IMG/VR virus record: IMGVR_UViG_3300033997_000136
Span: 149,151 to 213,150 of that record
DNA length: 64,000 nucleotides
DNA from: a virus
Strand: one strand, 5' to 3'
Positions 34,476 to 44,479 of the stretch are shown here, one piece after another (position 1 is the first letter of the stretch; each line of letters starts with the position of its first letter). Both the position numbers and the translations under genes were made by a program. Under the pieces are notes generated by a model. It ran no database searches and had not been told where the DNA came from. It saw only the letters and a program-made list of their open reading frames with translations.

Positions 34476-36539
34476 TTATGCAGCGGCTGCTAATTGAGCA
34501 CGGTCACGTGCGATGATGGTGTAGCTACCCACATAGCGACGGTCGTTCGTGTAAACAACGATGTCTGCGCTGTAAGCATAACCTAATGCCACATCTTCAT
34601 CGGTGAAATAAGTATTCACCTCGATGATATAACGATCATCAAAACGAGCACCATCGCGGATATCAGTTAAGATATCGTTGTTAGATTTCGTGATGAACTC
34701 TTCAGGCGTCATCCGGCTGTGACCGCCAGACATGCGTCGCCAGTTACGCTCAGCAACCTTTTCCATCTCGGTAAAGACGAATACGTTTACTAAGTCGTTT
34801 AATGAAGAACGTTTATCTTCGTACACGGACTGGAATGCCGGAATAAACAAACGTTTGTTGTGGTCAAAGGTTTGCACGCCGATAAGACCTAAGTCCCAAT
34901 CGCTATTCGCTGCAGTTTCACGTTTGTACGTCAGGTTTACGTTCTTGAATAAACTGATGACGTTGCCCGGAGATTCGTCGAAACGATTCGCATCGTCCCA
35001 CTCACCTGTGCCAGCACCCATATACTTACTAAACATGTCAGCAAGTTCGATAGTCAGCGGCAGTAAACCAGGATAACTTTCATCCGTTAACCAACCTGAG
35101 TGACCCATGATAGCGATACGACATGCTGGAGTACCGAATAATTCAGACTCAACAAAGTTACGAGCATATGCACGTAAAGCAGCTAAAGCAGACGCTTCGG
35201 CTTCTAAGTCATTCTGAGGTGCATCGACATCCTGTGTACACACAATTGCCATCACATCTTTACGAACACCTACAGGACGCATCAACGCGTACTTAGTATC
35301 CATTGGGAAACCAGTGTCGTAATAAATGCTAAGTGGAAGTGCAGCACTATCCAAATAGTTAAACGGCGATTCGGTGTAGTTGCTTAAATGGAACTTCACA
35401 GATTCAGCAAACGCTGCGTTTGACAGAGTACCGTCGCCACCGCCTACACAGTAGTGGTTTGAGTATTGAGTCAGACTGATACCGTCATTACCTAAATCAG
35501 CTAACACGATTGCGTTGTATGGAACATCGTCAATGTCGCGTGCAGATAAGAAGTTAATCAGGTACTTACCTTCTTCTGTATCTTCAGGCCAATCTAAGTG
35601 GAACGACTTTTCAGCGTCGTACAGTAAACCAACCAGCTCGTCAATAAACTCCGAATAGAAGTGAATATCTGAGAAGTTGCCTGATGTTTCTGGACGCACG
35701 TTTGGATTTTTGTATGCTTTCTGAACAACGTCAGGTGCATACAGTTTTTGTTTGGTGCGGCTGACTACTGAACCTGGTTTAAAGGTAAAGTCAACATACT
35801 CACCGCCACGCGCTGTTAACACTTCACTTGGTTGTGAACGATTGTCGGCACGTTTGATTTGCTGTATGCGGAAAATAAAGGCAGCATTTTCAGCCACGGC
35901 TTCTGTGTTAACACCATAGCTGTTACCAACCGGTGCCCACATACGGTAACCTTTGTTGTTACCATGTTCGCCGAAACTTGCAACTTTAGAATCGCAGATT
36001 GGGTAAAGTACAGACTGTGCACCACCAGTTGTTGTTTGTGTACCTACTAACTTCGTTGCCTCAGCAAAGTTGGTTGCAGGTAATTTCACGAACTTAATCC
36101 GGTAGCCAGGTACAGTATCACCCGTTGGTTGTGGTAAACCGTTAGCACCTAACACTAAACGACCCGCAGTATCGCGAATATAGGTTGGTACTTGGTCAGC
36201 TAACACATCAGCACAAAGACGCATAGTTGCTGGGTCTGGTGCATCTTCAGGTTGGATACGCTGATAAATCGCAGCGTTACCGTTCCCGTTAACAATGTTA
36301 GCCAAAACAGTTTGGTGATTTGCAAACTTCGAATCTAACTCGAATGTCTTGCTACCATACGCTCTGATTCGTTCATCACCCACCAGTAATTGAGGGTAAA
36401 TATTCCCTTCTTCAGCATAAATGAAAATATGCGGAAGGTGAGTAGGAAGCGAGTCTATCGTGGCTGCAAGTACATCCGGCGTTTGATCCTGCACACCATT
36501 TAAAATAGCGCGCGGTCTTGAGTTTAGGGCGACGGTCAT
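34476..36539 (-). CDS. Tail sheath protein (phiKZ gp29-like)
   Basis: A 687-aa protein, close to the roughly 695 aa of the phiKZ sheath. The N-terminal part has loops and beta strands (IFIYAEEGNIYPQLLVGDERI). The C-terminal third resembles the sheath core: LYDAEKSF, then NRFDESPGNVISLFKNVNLTYKR, KRLFIPAFQSVYEDKRSSLND, WRRMSGG and a final hydrophobic strand ending RDRAQLAAAA. The sheath contracts to drive the tube through the cell envelope. Codon bias indicates high expression. AAGGAGG precedes the ATG; the tube gene follows after 13 bases. Confidence 0.78.
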   Translation of the reverse strand: MTVALNSRPRAILNGVQDQTPDVLAATIDSLPTHLPHIFIYAEEGNIYPQLLVGDERIRAYGSKTFELDSKFANHQTVLANIVNGNGNAAIYQRIQPEDAPDPATMRLCADVLADQVPTYIRDTAGRLVLGANGLPQPTGDTVPGYRIKFVKLPATNFAEATKLVGTQTTTGGAQSVLYPICDSKVASFGEHGNNKGYRMWAPVGNSYGVNTEAVAENAAFIFRIQQIKRADNRSQPSEVLTARGGEYVDFTFKPGSVVSRTKQKLYAPDVVQKAYKNPNVRPETSGNFSDIHFYSEFIDELVGLLYDAEKSFHLDWPEDTEEGKYLINFLSARDIDDVPYNAIVLADLGNDGISLTQYSNHYCVGGGDGTLSNAAFAESVKFHLSNYTESPFNYLDSAALPLSIYYDTGFPMDTKYALMRPVGVRKDVMAIVCTQDVDAPQNDLEAEASALAALRAYARNFVESELFGTPACRIAIMGHSGWLTDESYPGLLPLTIELADMFSKYMGAGTGEWDDANRFDESPGNVISLFKNVNLTYKRETAANSDWDLGLIGVQTFDHNKRLFIPAFQSVYEDKRSSLNDLVNVFVFTEMEKVAERNWRRMSGGHSRMTPEEFITKSNNDILTDIRDGARFDDRYIIEVNTYFTDEDVALGYAYSADIVVYTNDRRYVGSYTIIARDRAQLAAAA

Positions 36540-36666
36540 GCGACCCTCCTTATCGTATCAAACTCTGGTGGATGTTATGAGTGATGTATAAGACATCATA
36601 CAATGATGCCTATCTCGTTATAGGACGTGTATGTAATAAAAGATTTAACCCGTTGGAGAATTCAAT

Positions 36667-37623
36667 ATGTTTCGTTCACCCTATGCGACAACCGCATGTA
36701 AAAATCACGTAATGACCGCTATCGAGAAATCGGTGCGTGATGCAACTAAAATATCCGACGGCGTTCGTTACTTAACGATGAGTGACAATCCCCACCACAT
36801 TTCTAAAGTGGATTGGATTTCTCGGGTGTATTGTGTTGATGCGAATAACAAAACAATTAGTTTTTTTGCGCATCCGCTTGTCATCCAAATGGATGGCAGT
36901 TCCTCAGATGATGTGCACATTGTATTCGATGCTCGTCCAACAACTCGTTTAGATACGGTTGAAAACAAACTTATTCCAACACCAACGTTTCATTTCCAAA
37001 AACTTCGTGCTGACATCATGGATAAGTTGTGGTTGCGTGGAACGCCATCTGATTTAATGGCCTGTGGTTCATTTCCACATGAAGTGTTTGTTTATTTAAT
37101 CACAAACACATTAAAGACTCGTTTAAATTTAGATGAGAACATTGCAGGGCGCATCAGTTGCTTAACTGCGTACTACTACATGTGTTTGTTTGAAGAAGAC
37201 ATTGTCGATGATAAAGAAACCTTTATTAAGGCAATGACAAAAGTATCTCGTATTGCACGGATGCCACTGCCCGATGTTTTAAACATCATGGGTGAAGAAG
37301 ATGGTGACCGTATTCGTCCAATGATGAATATCACTGAGTTCTGTGAAGCATTATCTACCTACGGACAATCTGCTCGTTTAGAGCGTATGAATGTAGGGAT
37401 GTTGTTTAGCATGTTAGGTGGTGTATGGATTCGTCCTAACGCAACAGAAACTGTATGTGTTGCACTTGAACATCCACCAACATGGTGCGCTATGGTTGCA
37501 TCTGCTATTGATGATCGTAGTTTAAGTAAAACGACATTAGGTGATGTGTGCAAGATGCGTGAGCGCATTAGTCGTAACAGCAGTGATTTTGTTGTTGCTT
37601 TAAAACGAGCTGTACAAAACTAA
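36667..37623 (+). CDS. Probable virion/tail protein (phiKZ gp28-like position)
   Basis: A 318-aa alpha/beta protein, divergent from the sheath gene and first of four genes leading to the terminase. In phiKZ the order is terminase (gp25), gp26, gp27, gp28, sheath, tube; the same set is here with the sheath/tube pair on the opposite strand. No catalytic motif is seen. Cys-containing hydrophobic segments (SCLTAYYYMCLFEED) lie mid-protein. TGGAG precedes the ATG. Confidence 0.55.
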   Translation: MFRSPYATTACKNHVMTAIEKSVRDATKISDGVRYLTMSDNPHHISKVDWISRVYCVDANNKTISFFAHPLVIQMDGSSSDDVHIVFDARPTTRLDTVENKLIPTPTFHFQKLRADIMDKLWLRGTPSDLMACGSFPHEVFVYLITNTLKTRLNLDENIAGRISCLTAYYYMCLFEEDIVDDKETFIKAMTKVSRIARMPLPDVLNIMGEEDGDRIRPMMNITEFCEALSTYGQSARLERMNVGMLFSMLGGVWIRPNATETVCVALEHPPTWCAMVASAIDDRSLSKTTLGDVCKMRERISRNSSDFVVALKRAVQN

Positions 37624-37636
37624 GTAGGGGGGTCTC

Positions 37637-40210
37637 ATGATTCCATACCTCATGGACCACGCCATTAATAATGTATGGTGTGCTCCACAACAAGATAAAC
37701 AAGCGCTAATTAAGTTAGCGCGTTTATCAGGACGAGACGGTGTGAAGAAATACATGGATGTCATGTTTCGTCGGGTTTACATGCCAGACAACACACATCG
37801 CTTTCATGTATTTCAGATGGGTGGTTGGTATCCCGCAACACTTGGTATTAAACACTTACCAAATCAATGGGTGAGTCTGGCATCACTTATCCACCAAAGC
37901 ACACTGATTGCAGGGGTGTATAAAGACAATGGAAAGTTCTTTGCATTGGGTAGCACCTTTTTGCAGTTTACATCCAATGGAAATATCATTGTTGCGCTAA
38001 GACAAGACGTCTATGGAACTGGATACAACGACCCTGAAATATACTTCCGTGCTTACTCAAACATTTACTATTCGTCTGACCGTTACGTAGGTCCTGCGAA
38101 TCCTGTTCAGTGTGAAAGTATAAAAAGCACAGGGTTAGTCAGTGTTGTTGACTTCCAACGAAAACTGGCTGACATTCAGTTACTTCCAGGTCATGTGTTC
38201 ATTTATGTAAATGGTACGCTCACCAATCGGATTACACCAACTCAGGTTCGTGAAGGTGATTTGTTGGAATATGTGTACGACCCAAGTATTGCACTGACGT
38301 ATGATTTCAAAGTCGGTGAATTAAAGTCGTTTACAAGTACCGTAGATGTCATGGAAAAGTTCTTACTTCATTTTAAAGGAGTTGAGCTTGACTCTATTTA
38401 TTTTGAAGATGACATTGATGTTTATGTTGTTAACAAAAGTGGACAATGGATAGATGGTGTGTACTATCATCGACATTTACCGTCTGGACTTCGGATGGTA
38501 ACGCATCGTGATTATTCACTGTCTGCACAAAGTTTGCTTGAGTTAATCAATGAACATGAAAGTACATTCCCTGTAGCGGATGATGCTTTTGTTCGCATTC
38601 ATCTTCGTTATAGTGGATTTGAACGTAATCTGATTCTTGAAGCAAATCGTTTGTTTGAGCTGTACAAGTTATCTGATGACGATGTTGAAATGGCGTTGTT
38701 AGGGATTAACGCTACTGTACCTGAGTGGAGTGCTGAGAAGTTAGAATACTCACCTTACACTCAAATCATGGGATGGCGAGCACCGTTGTTAGACGGTACG
38801 TTAGTACAAACCATGTATGGGTACAATGCCATGAGTCGTTTGTTTGGAGACAGTCCTTTAAAACCAACGATTGTAGATGGGTTAAAAACAGTTATTTTAC
38901 CTATCGCACTTCGCGGTGATGTCACTGTGTATGAATACGATGCACAAGGTAAGTTACTAGGGTGGCGTTACACAACGGAACCTTATCGCTATTTGTGTGA
39001 ATACCAAACTACAGAGTTAGTGGAGTTAATCGGGGGTCGTGGAACTGATACGTTAAGTATCATTTATGATTCAGATGAACTACCTATTGACAAACGGTTT
39101 AATTACCGAGCGTACATGTGTACTCGCGCATCAGACGGTCCAGTGTTTAACTGGCAAGACATCACCAATACGCCGTTGTATGCGATTGCCAACAACACGT
39201 TATATTGGTTGTTAAATAAAGAACGTTATTACACAGCGCTTGCTAGTGATGAATGTTTTTTAGCAGACACCTATGTATTACCTCCGAATAATGGTGTGCT
39301 TCGTTTAACGATTTCGGTGAATGAAAACCATGGAGGTGATAACTTATTCTACGCATCATCGATTCCACCTCGTCGTTTGGATGTGTGGTTGAATAAGTCG
39401 CCGTTGATTGAGAATATTGATTTTCAAGTCAAATGGCCTCAGGTTGTTATTTTTAACACGGCGTTTTTAAACACGACTGAAAATAACGTGATAGATATTC
39501 GCGGAGTGAATTTCTGTAACGAACAAATGCAGTTAGAAACTCAACGTGAAGTGGGGTTTGTCCGTCATGGTTTTATTAGCCAAGACCATCGTTTTGATAT
39601 TCGTGATGATAAGGTACTGAGCTTTGTGCTGAATGGTTCTTTAAAATCACGTGATGTCATTCCTGTTGCAGAACAAGAAGGTGATGTCGGTGCACGACCT
39701 GAATGGAATGGATTGCCATATAGTGTTCGTGAAACTGTAGTTCCTCTGCGTGGTGAAACGTATTTAGATACGTATCGATTGCGACAACTTAGTATTGAAA
39801 CAGATGAACGTGTGTCTGATTACATGACTGAGTATTATCCACAACGTGTGTTTGAAAATCCGAATATCATCCAGAATCGTCTTCGTGTCTATAGTCCATT
39901 TGTAAGTGCATTGATTTATGCACTGCAGAACGACAACATCGTTCTTCCAGAAATGAAGACGAATCGTTACGGGACGATGGATATTAAAGCAGCTTTACGT
40001 GAATACGAATATCTGCTTGATTTTGAACCTACTAAAATACCTCACATGACAGAACAGTTGGTCGATGTGTTACCGCACTTCTACTTAACTACAGTGACAC
40101 TCAATGTGTATCACTTTAACTTCTTACGTCGTGCATGTGAAGTTTATTTAAGTCCCCGTATCACGAATCACTTAGGTCGATTCATTGCGGTGATAAACCC
40201 AACTGATTAA
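37637..40210 (+). CDS. Large virion structural protein (phiKZ gp27-like position)
   Basis: An 857-aa, beta-rich and Tyr/Asn-rich protein. Several immunoglobulin- or fibre-like stretches are visible (PGHVFIYVNGTLTNRITPTQ; NNVIDIRGVNF), with a helical C-terminal part. The pattern 'hVYVNG...h....G..h.V.Y' is common in baseplate and fibre proteins. Position between the sheath and terminase genes supports a baseplate or tail-fibre role. AGGGGG precedes the ATG, and the next gene begins nine bases after the stop. Confidence 0.6.
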   Translation: MIPYLMDHAINNVWCAPQQDKQALIKLARLSGRDGVKKYMDVMFRRVYMPDNTHRFHVFQMGGWYPATLGIKHLPNQWVSLASLIHQSTLIAGVYKDNGKFFALGSTFLQFTSNGNIIVALRQDVYGTGYNDPEIYFRAYSNIYYSSDRYVGPANPVQCESIKSTGLVSVVDFQRKLADIQLLPGHVFIYVNGTLTNRITPTQVREGDLLEYVYDPSIALTYDFKVGELKSFTSTVDVMEKFLLHFKGVELDSIYFEDDIDVYVVNKSGQWIDGVYYHRHLPSGLRMVTHRDYSLSAQSLLELINEHESTFPVADDAFVRIHLRYSGFERNLILEANRLFELYKLSDDDVEMALLGINATVPEWSAEKLEYSPYTQIMGWRAPLLDGTLVQTMYGYNAMSRLFGDSPLKPTIVDGLKTVILPIALRGDVTVYEYDAQGKLLGWRYTTEPYRYLCEYQTTELVELIGGRGTDTLSIIYDSDELPIDKRFNYRAYMCTRASDGPVFNWQDITNTPLYAIANNTLYWLLNKERYYTALASDECFLADTYVLPPNNGVLRLTISVNENHGGDNLFYASSIPPRRLDVWLNKSPLIENIDFQVKWPQVVIFNTAFLNTTENNVIDIRGVNFCNEQMQLETQREVGFVRHGFISQDHRFDIRDDKVLSFVLNGSLKSRDVIPVAEQEGDVGARPEWNGLPYSVRETVVPLRGETYLDTYRLRQLSIETDERVSDYMTEYYPQRVFENPNIIQNRLRVYSPFVSALIYALQNDNIVLPEMKTNRYGTMDIKAALREYEYLLDFEPTKIPHMTEQLVDVLPHFYLTTVTLNVYHFNFLRRACEVYLSPRITNHLGRFIAVINPTD

Positions 40211-40219
40211 GGATTAGTT

Positions 40220-41869
40220 ATGGCAGATATGAGTCTAGCGGACATCATCAACCCCAATCGAGGTTGGCGGATGATTCATTGGGATGAAGTCTACCGGGGT
40301 GGTAGTGTGGAAGGAAAGATTGTACCTAACGTAGGTGACGCTTTATTTTCTTGGGTAAAACCATTAGAGCGTGTCTACGAGGTTGATTATACCACTGGTT
40401 TGAGTAAATCCATTCCAGATGGTCCACCTGCTGCAAGTGACCAGTTAACCGATGAAGATATTTTACTCGGTGCATACCCAGGTCATCCTCGTGAATCGAA
40501 TGTTATCTTTGTAGATGACAGTGTATTACCTCGTCGGCTGTCGTTTGATAGTCGTCTGAAAATGCCAGGTTCTAAGGTAGCGTACGTTAAAGTCTTCTTT
40601 GGTAGTAATATTGAAGCAGATGGTGAAGTCGTGTCTCGCACCTATGACAGTTCAATGAATGTCACGGGTGAAAACATTCCGATGATAGTCAGTAAATACA
40701 ACACAGATGGAACTGTTTCTGAGAAAGTTCCTGACAACGCGTACATCTCACGTAGTGTTGATAATAAGGATGTACTGACAGCCGTGTTTTACACGTTAGA
40801 TAACGTGGTTCAATCGGTATGTCAATTGCTTGTGTACAATTCACGGTGGATTCGTGACTTGAACGCTACGCAGCGGATTGTGACAGGTATTCACTTACAA
40901 AGTCCAAACATGAGTGATGCGGATAGTCGTACATTGTTGCGACCAATCAACTTACCTGCTGAATCCATTATGATGCAGGGTGTAGTCACGTATCTTGATG
41001 GTAAGCAGCGCGTACTTCCTGTGGATGGAACGAAGTTCTATTTAATGGGTTTGTATCAAAACGTAAGTACGCAACTTGGTTATCGTCAACCGTTTAGTTT
41101 GGCGTATCGCTTAGGTGACGATGAAGTGTATCAAGGCTCACAAGGAAACAACCAACGTCTTGTTATAGAACCGTATACTGCTGTTTCTACAAAAGTAGAT
41201 GGTGCTTATGCTGTGAAGTTGTTTGGTTATCCAGAATGGGTCGATGGTATTAACGGATACCGGATGCGTTACTGGTTGTACAACTTAGAACGTGACCAGT
41301 ATTTTGAAGTGACTTCATTGGTTGAACTGACGTCTAGTTCAGCGGCGTTTGAGCCGTTGGGATATGGTTTCAGACAACAACTCAATGTGGCTTTAGATTT
41401 AAGTCGTGTATCTAACGAGTTCAAAGCACATCGCCATTTACAAAACATCTACGTGACACTTCGTGCACATGGTACTGAAGATACGACCACCTGGTCTGTA
41501 AACTTTGATATCAATCGCGAAGATTACGGGATTGGCTTGTACGCTGAAGCGGACATCATTAACCAGAACTTATGGAATGTGAACATCACAAGTGGTATCA
41601 CAACGATTGAGGAATGGTTAACTCGAATGTTTAGTGACATCCGTCCTATCTTCGATGAAACTGCTGAAGTGAAAGCACCTGACCCTACGCACTTTAAATT
41701 AGTTGTAGGGGATTTTGAACAAGTGTACCCACTTCAAATGTGGAACACTACCTTTTCGATGTCTAGCAATTTAGCAGATGGTCGAAATGTGTATGTTCAC
41801 TTCTTCAGACGCACTGCTACTGAAGATTTGCAATTAGGTGTTGCTGCTATTCCGTGTCGTCATGTGTAA
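40220..41869 (+). CDS. Virion structural protein (phiKZ gp26-like position)
   Basis: A 549-aa, beta-rich protein similar in style to the preceding one: many short strands, Asp/Gly/Asn turns and aromatic residues (RWMIHWDEVYRGGSVEG-like start, RMRYWLYNLERDQYFEVTS). The two may be related baseplate or neck components. No enzymatic motif. It ends at a terminator 64 bases before the terminase gene. Confidence 0.6.
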   Translation: MADMSLADIINPNRGWRMIHWDEVYRGGSVEGKIVPNVGDALFSWVKPLERVYEVDYTTGLSKSIPDGPPAASDQLTDEDILLGAYPGHPRESNVIFVDDSVLPRRLSFDSRLKMPGSKVAYVKVFFGSNIEADGEVVSRTYDSSMNVTGENIPMIVSKYNTDGTVSEKVPDNAYISRSVDNKDVLTAVFYTLDNVVQSVCQLLVYNSRWIRDLNATQRIVTGIHLQSPNMSDADSRTLLRPINLPAESIMMQGVVTYLDGKQRVLPVDGTKFYLMGLYQNVSTQLGYRQPFSLAYRLGDDEVYQGSQGNNQRLVIEPYTAVSTKVDGAYAVKLFGYPEWVDGINGYRMRYWLYNLERDQYFEVTSLVELTSSSAAFEPLGYGFRQQLNVALDLSRVSNEFKAHRHLQNIYVTLRAHGTEDTTTWSVNFDINREDYGIGLYAEADIINQNLWNVNITSGITTIEEWLTRMFSDIRPIFDETAEVKAPDPTHFKLVVGDFEQVYPLQMWNTTFSMSSNLADGRNVYVHFFRRTATEDLQLGVAAIPCRHV

Positions 41870-41875
41870 CAGTTA

Positions 41876-41899
41876 AGAGAAGACCTTCGGGTCTTCTCT
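41876..41899 (+). terminator. Terminator upstream of the terminase gene
   Basis: AGAGAAGACC and GGTCTTCTCT close a TTCG tetraloop, followed by a pyrimidine-rich tract. It may set a lower level of terminase relative to the structural genes. Confidence 0.75.
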
Positions 41900-41933
41900 T
41901 CTCTATCCCGTTTTTACGTATTAAGGGTAATTT

Positions 41934-44036
41934 ATGGCTGGCATTTGTTTCCTTGAGGATTGGGCAAGATACCCCAATGCAATTGCAGACACAAAAACAA
42001 AAAACAAGTCATTTATTAAAATGGCACAAACCTACCGTTCTATGGGGATTAAAAACTATTACTTTCACCTTGCGTTATTACAGCCTCAGCTTCAAGGTGT
42101 AGACCCCTATGACCCTAATTTAACTGTACTACAGAAATCTCAAATTCTGTGGGAATGTGACAACAACATTTGGTATTTCTTACGTGAGATTGTTCGTGTA
42201 AAAGGTGCAGGTGAGACTGCTGAAGAATGTATGTACATCGCTGACCGTGCGCAGTTAGCTGCCACATGGCTTATGTTAGCGTGCATCGATTACATTCGAA
42301 TCCAACCACGACAAACTGGTAAGTCGTACGGAACCAACTGCAACACGTTGTGGTTGTTGTATTTTCATTATCAAGATGAAACGATTAACCTCATTACAAA
42401 AGATGAAAAGTTACGCCAGAGTAACATTAAGTCTTACAAAGATATTCGTGATGAGTGGCCGGATTATATCAACCGAAATACGAAGAAAGACGATAACAAC
42501 CAAGCTTCAATGTCATGTCTTTCAAGGAACAATAAGTTATTTACACACGTTGCTCAAAACTCTGAGAAGAGTGCGAACAACTTAGGTCGTGGATTAACAT
42601 CACCTTACTTGCACTTCGATGAACCGCCGTTCATTGCCTTTATTGAAAAGACAATGGTCGGTGCATTGGGTTCAACAGGTAAAGCACGTATTCGTGCTGA
42701 ACGTCGTGGTAAAGTGTTTTGTAACGTATTCACAACGACAGCAGGTGATAAAGATGACCGTGATGGTAAAGTGATTTACCAAATGTGGTCTGATGCTGCA
42801 CCGTTTAACGACATGATGTTTGACTCACTTAATCGAGAAGAACTGATTCGTCTTATTCGAACAAACATGTCTGGTGATGCTGTTACTGTCAACATTACCA
42901 TGAACCATCGTCAGTTAGGGTATGACGATGCATGGTTATTAGACAAGATAGCTGTGGCTCGTGGTAAAGGAGATGACATCGATAAAGATTACATGAACTT
43001 GTGGACAGGGGGTGGTGCGAATAGCGTTATTCCACGTCACTTAACAGAACGAGTTCGTGAATCACAGCGTACACCGCTACGTACAGATGTCAGCCGTGAA
43101 TATTACATGTTTAAGTGGTATGAAGCATTTGACCCTAGCCGCAGTTATCTACTGACAGTGGATACGTCTGATGCAGTGGGTAAGGATGATATCGGTATTA
43201 CATTAGAAGATACAGTGACTGGGAATGTGACGGGAGCTGCAGGGATTAACACAACAAACCTGCAAGACTTTGCGTACTGGGTAGCTGATTTTTTAATCAA
43301 ACACAAAAATGTAACGTTGATTATTGAAAATAAATACAATGCTCAAGTTATCATTGATATCATTTATCTACAATTACTTGCTGCGGGTGAAGATCCATTT
43401 AAACGGATATTCAATCAGATTGTGCAAAACAAGGACGATAGACGCACAGACTACGCTGAAATAGCAGGTGCAAAAGCAAAAGGTCGTATGATTGTTGATA
43501 AGTATCGTCGTGAGTTTGGTTTCTTTACGACAAGTGAATTACGTAGCTTTATGTATTCACAAACGATTATCAATGCTTGTGAAGACAGCGGTCATGGAAT
43601 TCATGATGAGAAACTTATCAATCAAATGTTAAGTCTTATTGTGAAAAACAATCGAGTCGACCACGGACCTGGTGGTCATGATGATATGGTGATTTCCTAT
43701 CTAATGGGCCAATGGTTCTTACGGTTAGGACGGAACCTTTCTTATTACGGTATCGACTACAGTCGGGTATTGAGTCAAATCAACAAAGACGTAGAAGAGA
43801 AAACTGTAGCTGAAGTCTATGAGGATACACAACAAGCGCGGTACGTTGCGCAAATTGAGGACGTCTATGAGCAGCTAAAAACTGCGAAAGACCCGTACAG
43901 TATCTTCCGTCTTGAAGCAAAACTTCAAATGCTGATGGGAAAAGTGGACCGTGTGAAAGCGGGTATACAAACGTATGATGCAATGATTGAAGAGAGTGTT
44001 CGTCAACGCAGAAATAACATCCGCATGAGACGTTAA
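41934..44036 (+). CDS. Terminase large subunit (phiKZ gp25-like)
   Basis: A 700-aa packaging motor. The ATPase domain has Walker A PRQTGKS (residues 125-131) and Walker B YLHFDEPP with D229 and E230. The nuclease domain has LLTVDTSDAVGKDD with D410 and the closing acidic pair in GGHDDMVISYLMG (D583, D584), the RNase H-like fold of terminases. The C-terminal 90 residues are helical and charged, ending in RQRRNNIRMRR. The enzyme cuts concatemeric DNA and pumps it into procapsids. The start has AAGGGTAA upstream of the ATG. A long N-terminal stretch before Walker A (about 120 aa) is as in T4-type terminases. Confidence 0.92.
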   Translation: MAGICFLEDWARYPNAIADTKTKNKSFIKMAQTYRSMGIKNYYFHLALLQPQLQGVDPYDPNLTVLQKSQILWECDNNIWYFLREIVRVKGAGETAEECMYIADRAQLAATWLMLACIDYIRIQPRQTGKSYGTNCNTLWLLYFHYQDETINLITKDEKLRQSNIKSYKDIRDEWPDYINRNTKKDDNNQASMSCLSRNNKLFTHVAQNSEKSANNLGRGLTSPYLHFDEPPFIAFIEKTMVGALGSTGKARIRAERRGKVFCNVFTTTAGDKDDRDGKVIYQMWSDAAPFNDMMFDSLNREELIRLIRTNMSGDAVTVNITMNHRQLGYDDAWLLDKIAVARGKGDDIDKDYMNLWTGGGANSVIPRHLTERVRESQRTPLRTDVSREYYMFKWYEAFDPSRSYLLTVDTSDAVGKDDIGITLEDTVTGNVTGAAGINTTNLQDFAYWVADFLIKHKNVTLIIENKYNAQVIIDIIYLQLLAAGEDPFKRIFNQIVQNKDDRRTDYAEIAGAKAKGRMIVDKYRREFGFFTTSELRSFMYSQTIINACEDSGHGIHDEKLINQMLSLIVKNNRVDHGPGGHDDMVISYLMGQWFLRLGRNLSYYGIDYSRVLSQINKDVEEKTVAEVYEDTQQARYVAQIEDVYEQLKTAKDPYSIFRLEAKLQMLMGKVDRVKAGIQTYDAMIEESVRQRRNNIRMRR

Positions 44037-44052
44037 AGAGTGGGGGGAAACC

Positions 44053-44442
44053 ATGCGCGCACTGTGGTATCGCAGTAAATCATGGTTTTACATGGGAATG
44101 TGTTTTGTACTTGGATGGTTTATCCACCCTCACGTAGAGGTGGGTGAGTTAGTGCGGTTAAGACGTAAAATCACAACTGATGTTACTAAGGAAAGTAAGT
44201 TTTGGTTTCGGATTAGCACACTAAGTTATCGCATAGGTCGCCAACACGCACATTGGAAGTATGTATTGGTCACGTATGAGGTTAACCCATGCGAACGAAC
44301 TGAATCGTTTAGTGATAAACGAGAACAGTATACACAACATCGATGGTACTACGGATTGTCTGTTCCTGAGTTCTCATTGTTAGTTACTCGCGATTTTCCG
44401 TACATCACGGGAATGCAGTACGATACACCACCTAGCGAATAA
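44053..44442 (+). CDS. Small membrane-anchored unknown protein
   Basis: A 129-aa basic protein with an N-terminal hydrophobic segment (WFYMGMCFVLGWFIHP, residues 11-26), then a beta-rich, Tyr/Trp-rich domain. It follows the terminase by 16 bases with TGGGGGG before the ATG. The segment could be a membrane anchor. The function is unknown. Confidence 0.6.
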   Translation: MRALWYRSKSWFYMGMCFVLGWFIHPHVEVGELVRLRRKITTDVTKESKFWFRISTLSYRIGRQHAHWKYVLVTYEVNPCERTESFSDKREQYTQHRWYYGLSVPEFSLLVTRDFPYITGMQYDTPPSE

Positions 44443-44445
44443 GAA

Positions 44446-44473
44446 GAGAGAGGAGGCAGACGCCTCCTCTCTC
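44446..44473. terminator. Bidirectional terminator
   Basis: GAGAGAGGAGGC and its complement, 4-base loop, followed by T-rich sequence, between convergent genes. Confidence 0.85.
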
Positions 44474-44479
44474 TATCTT

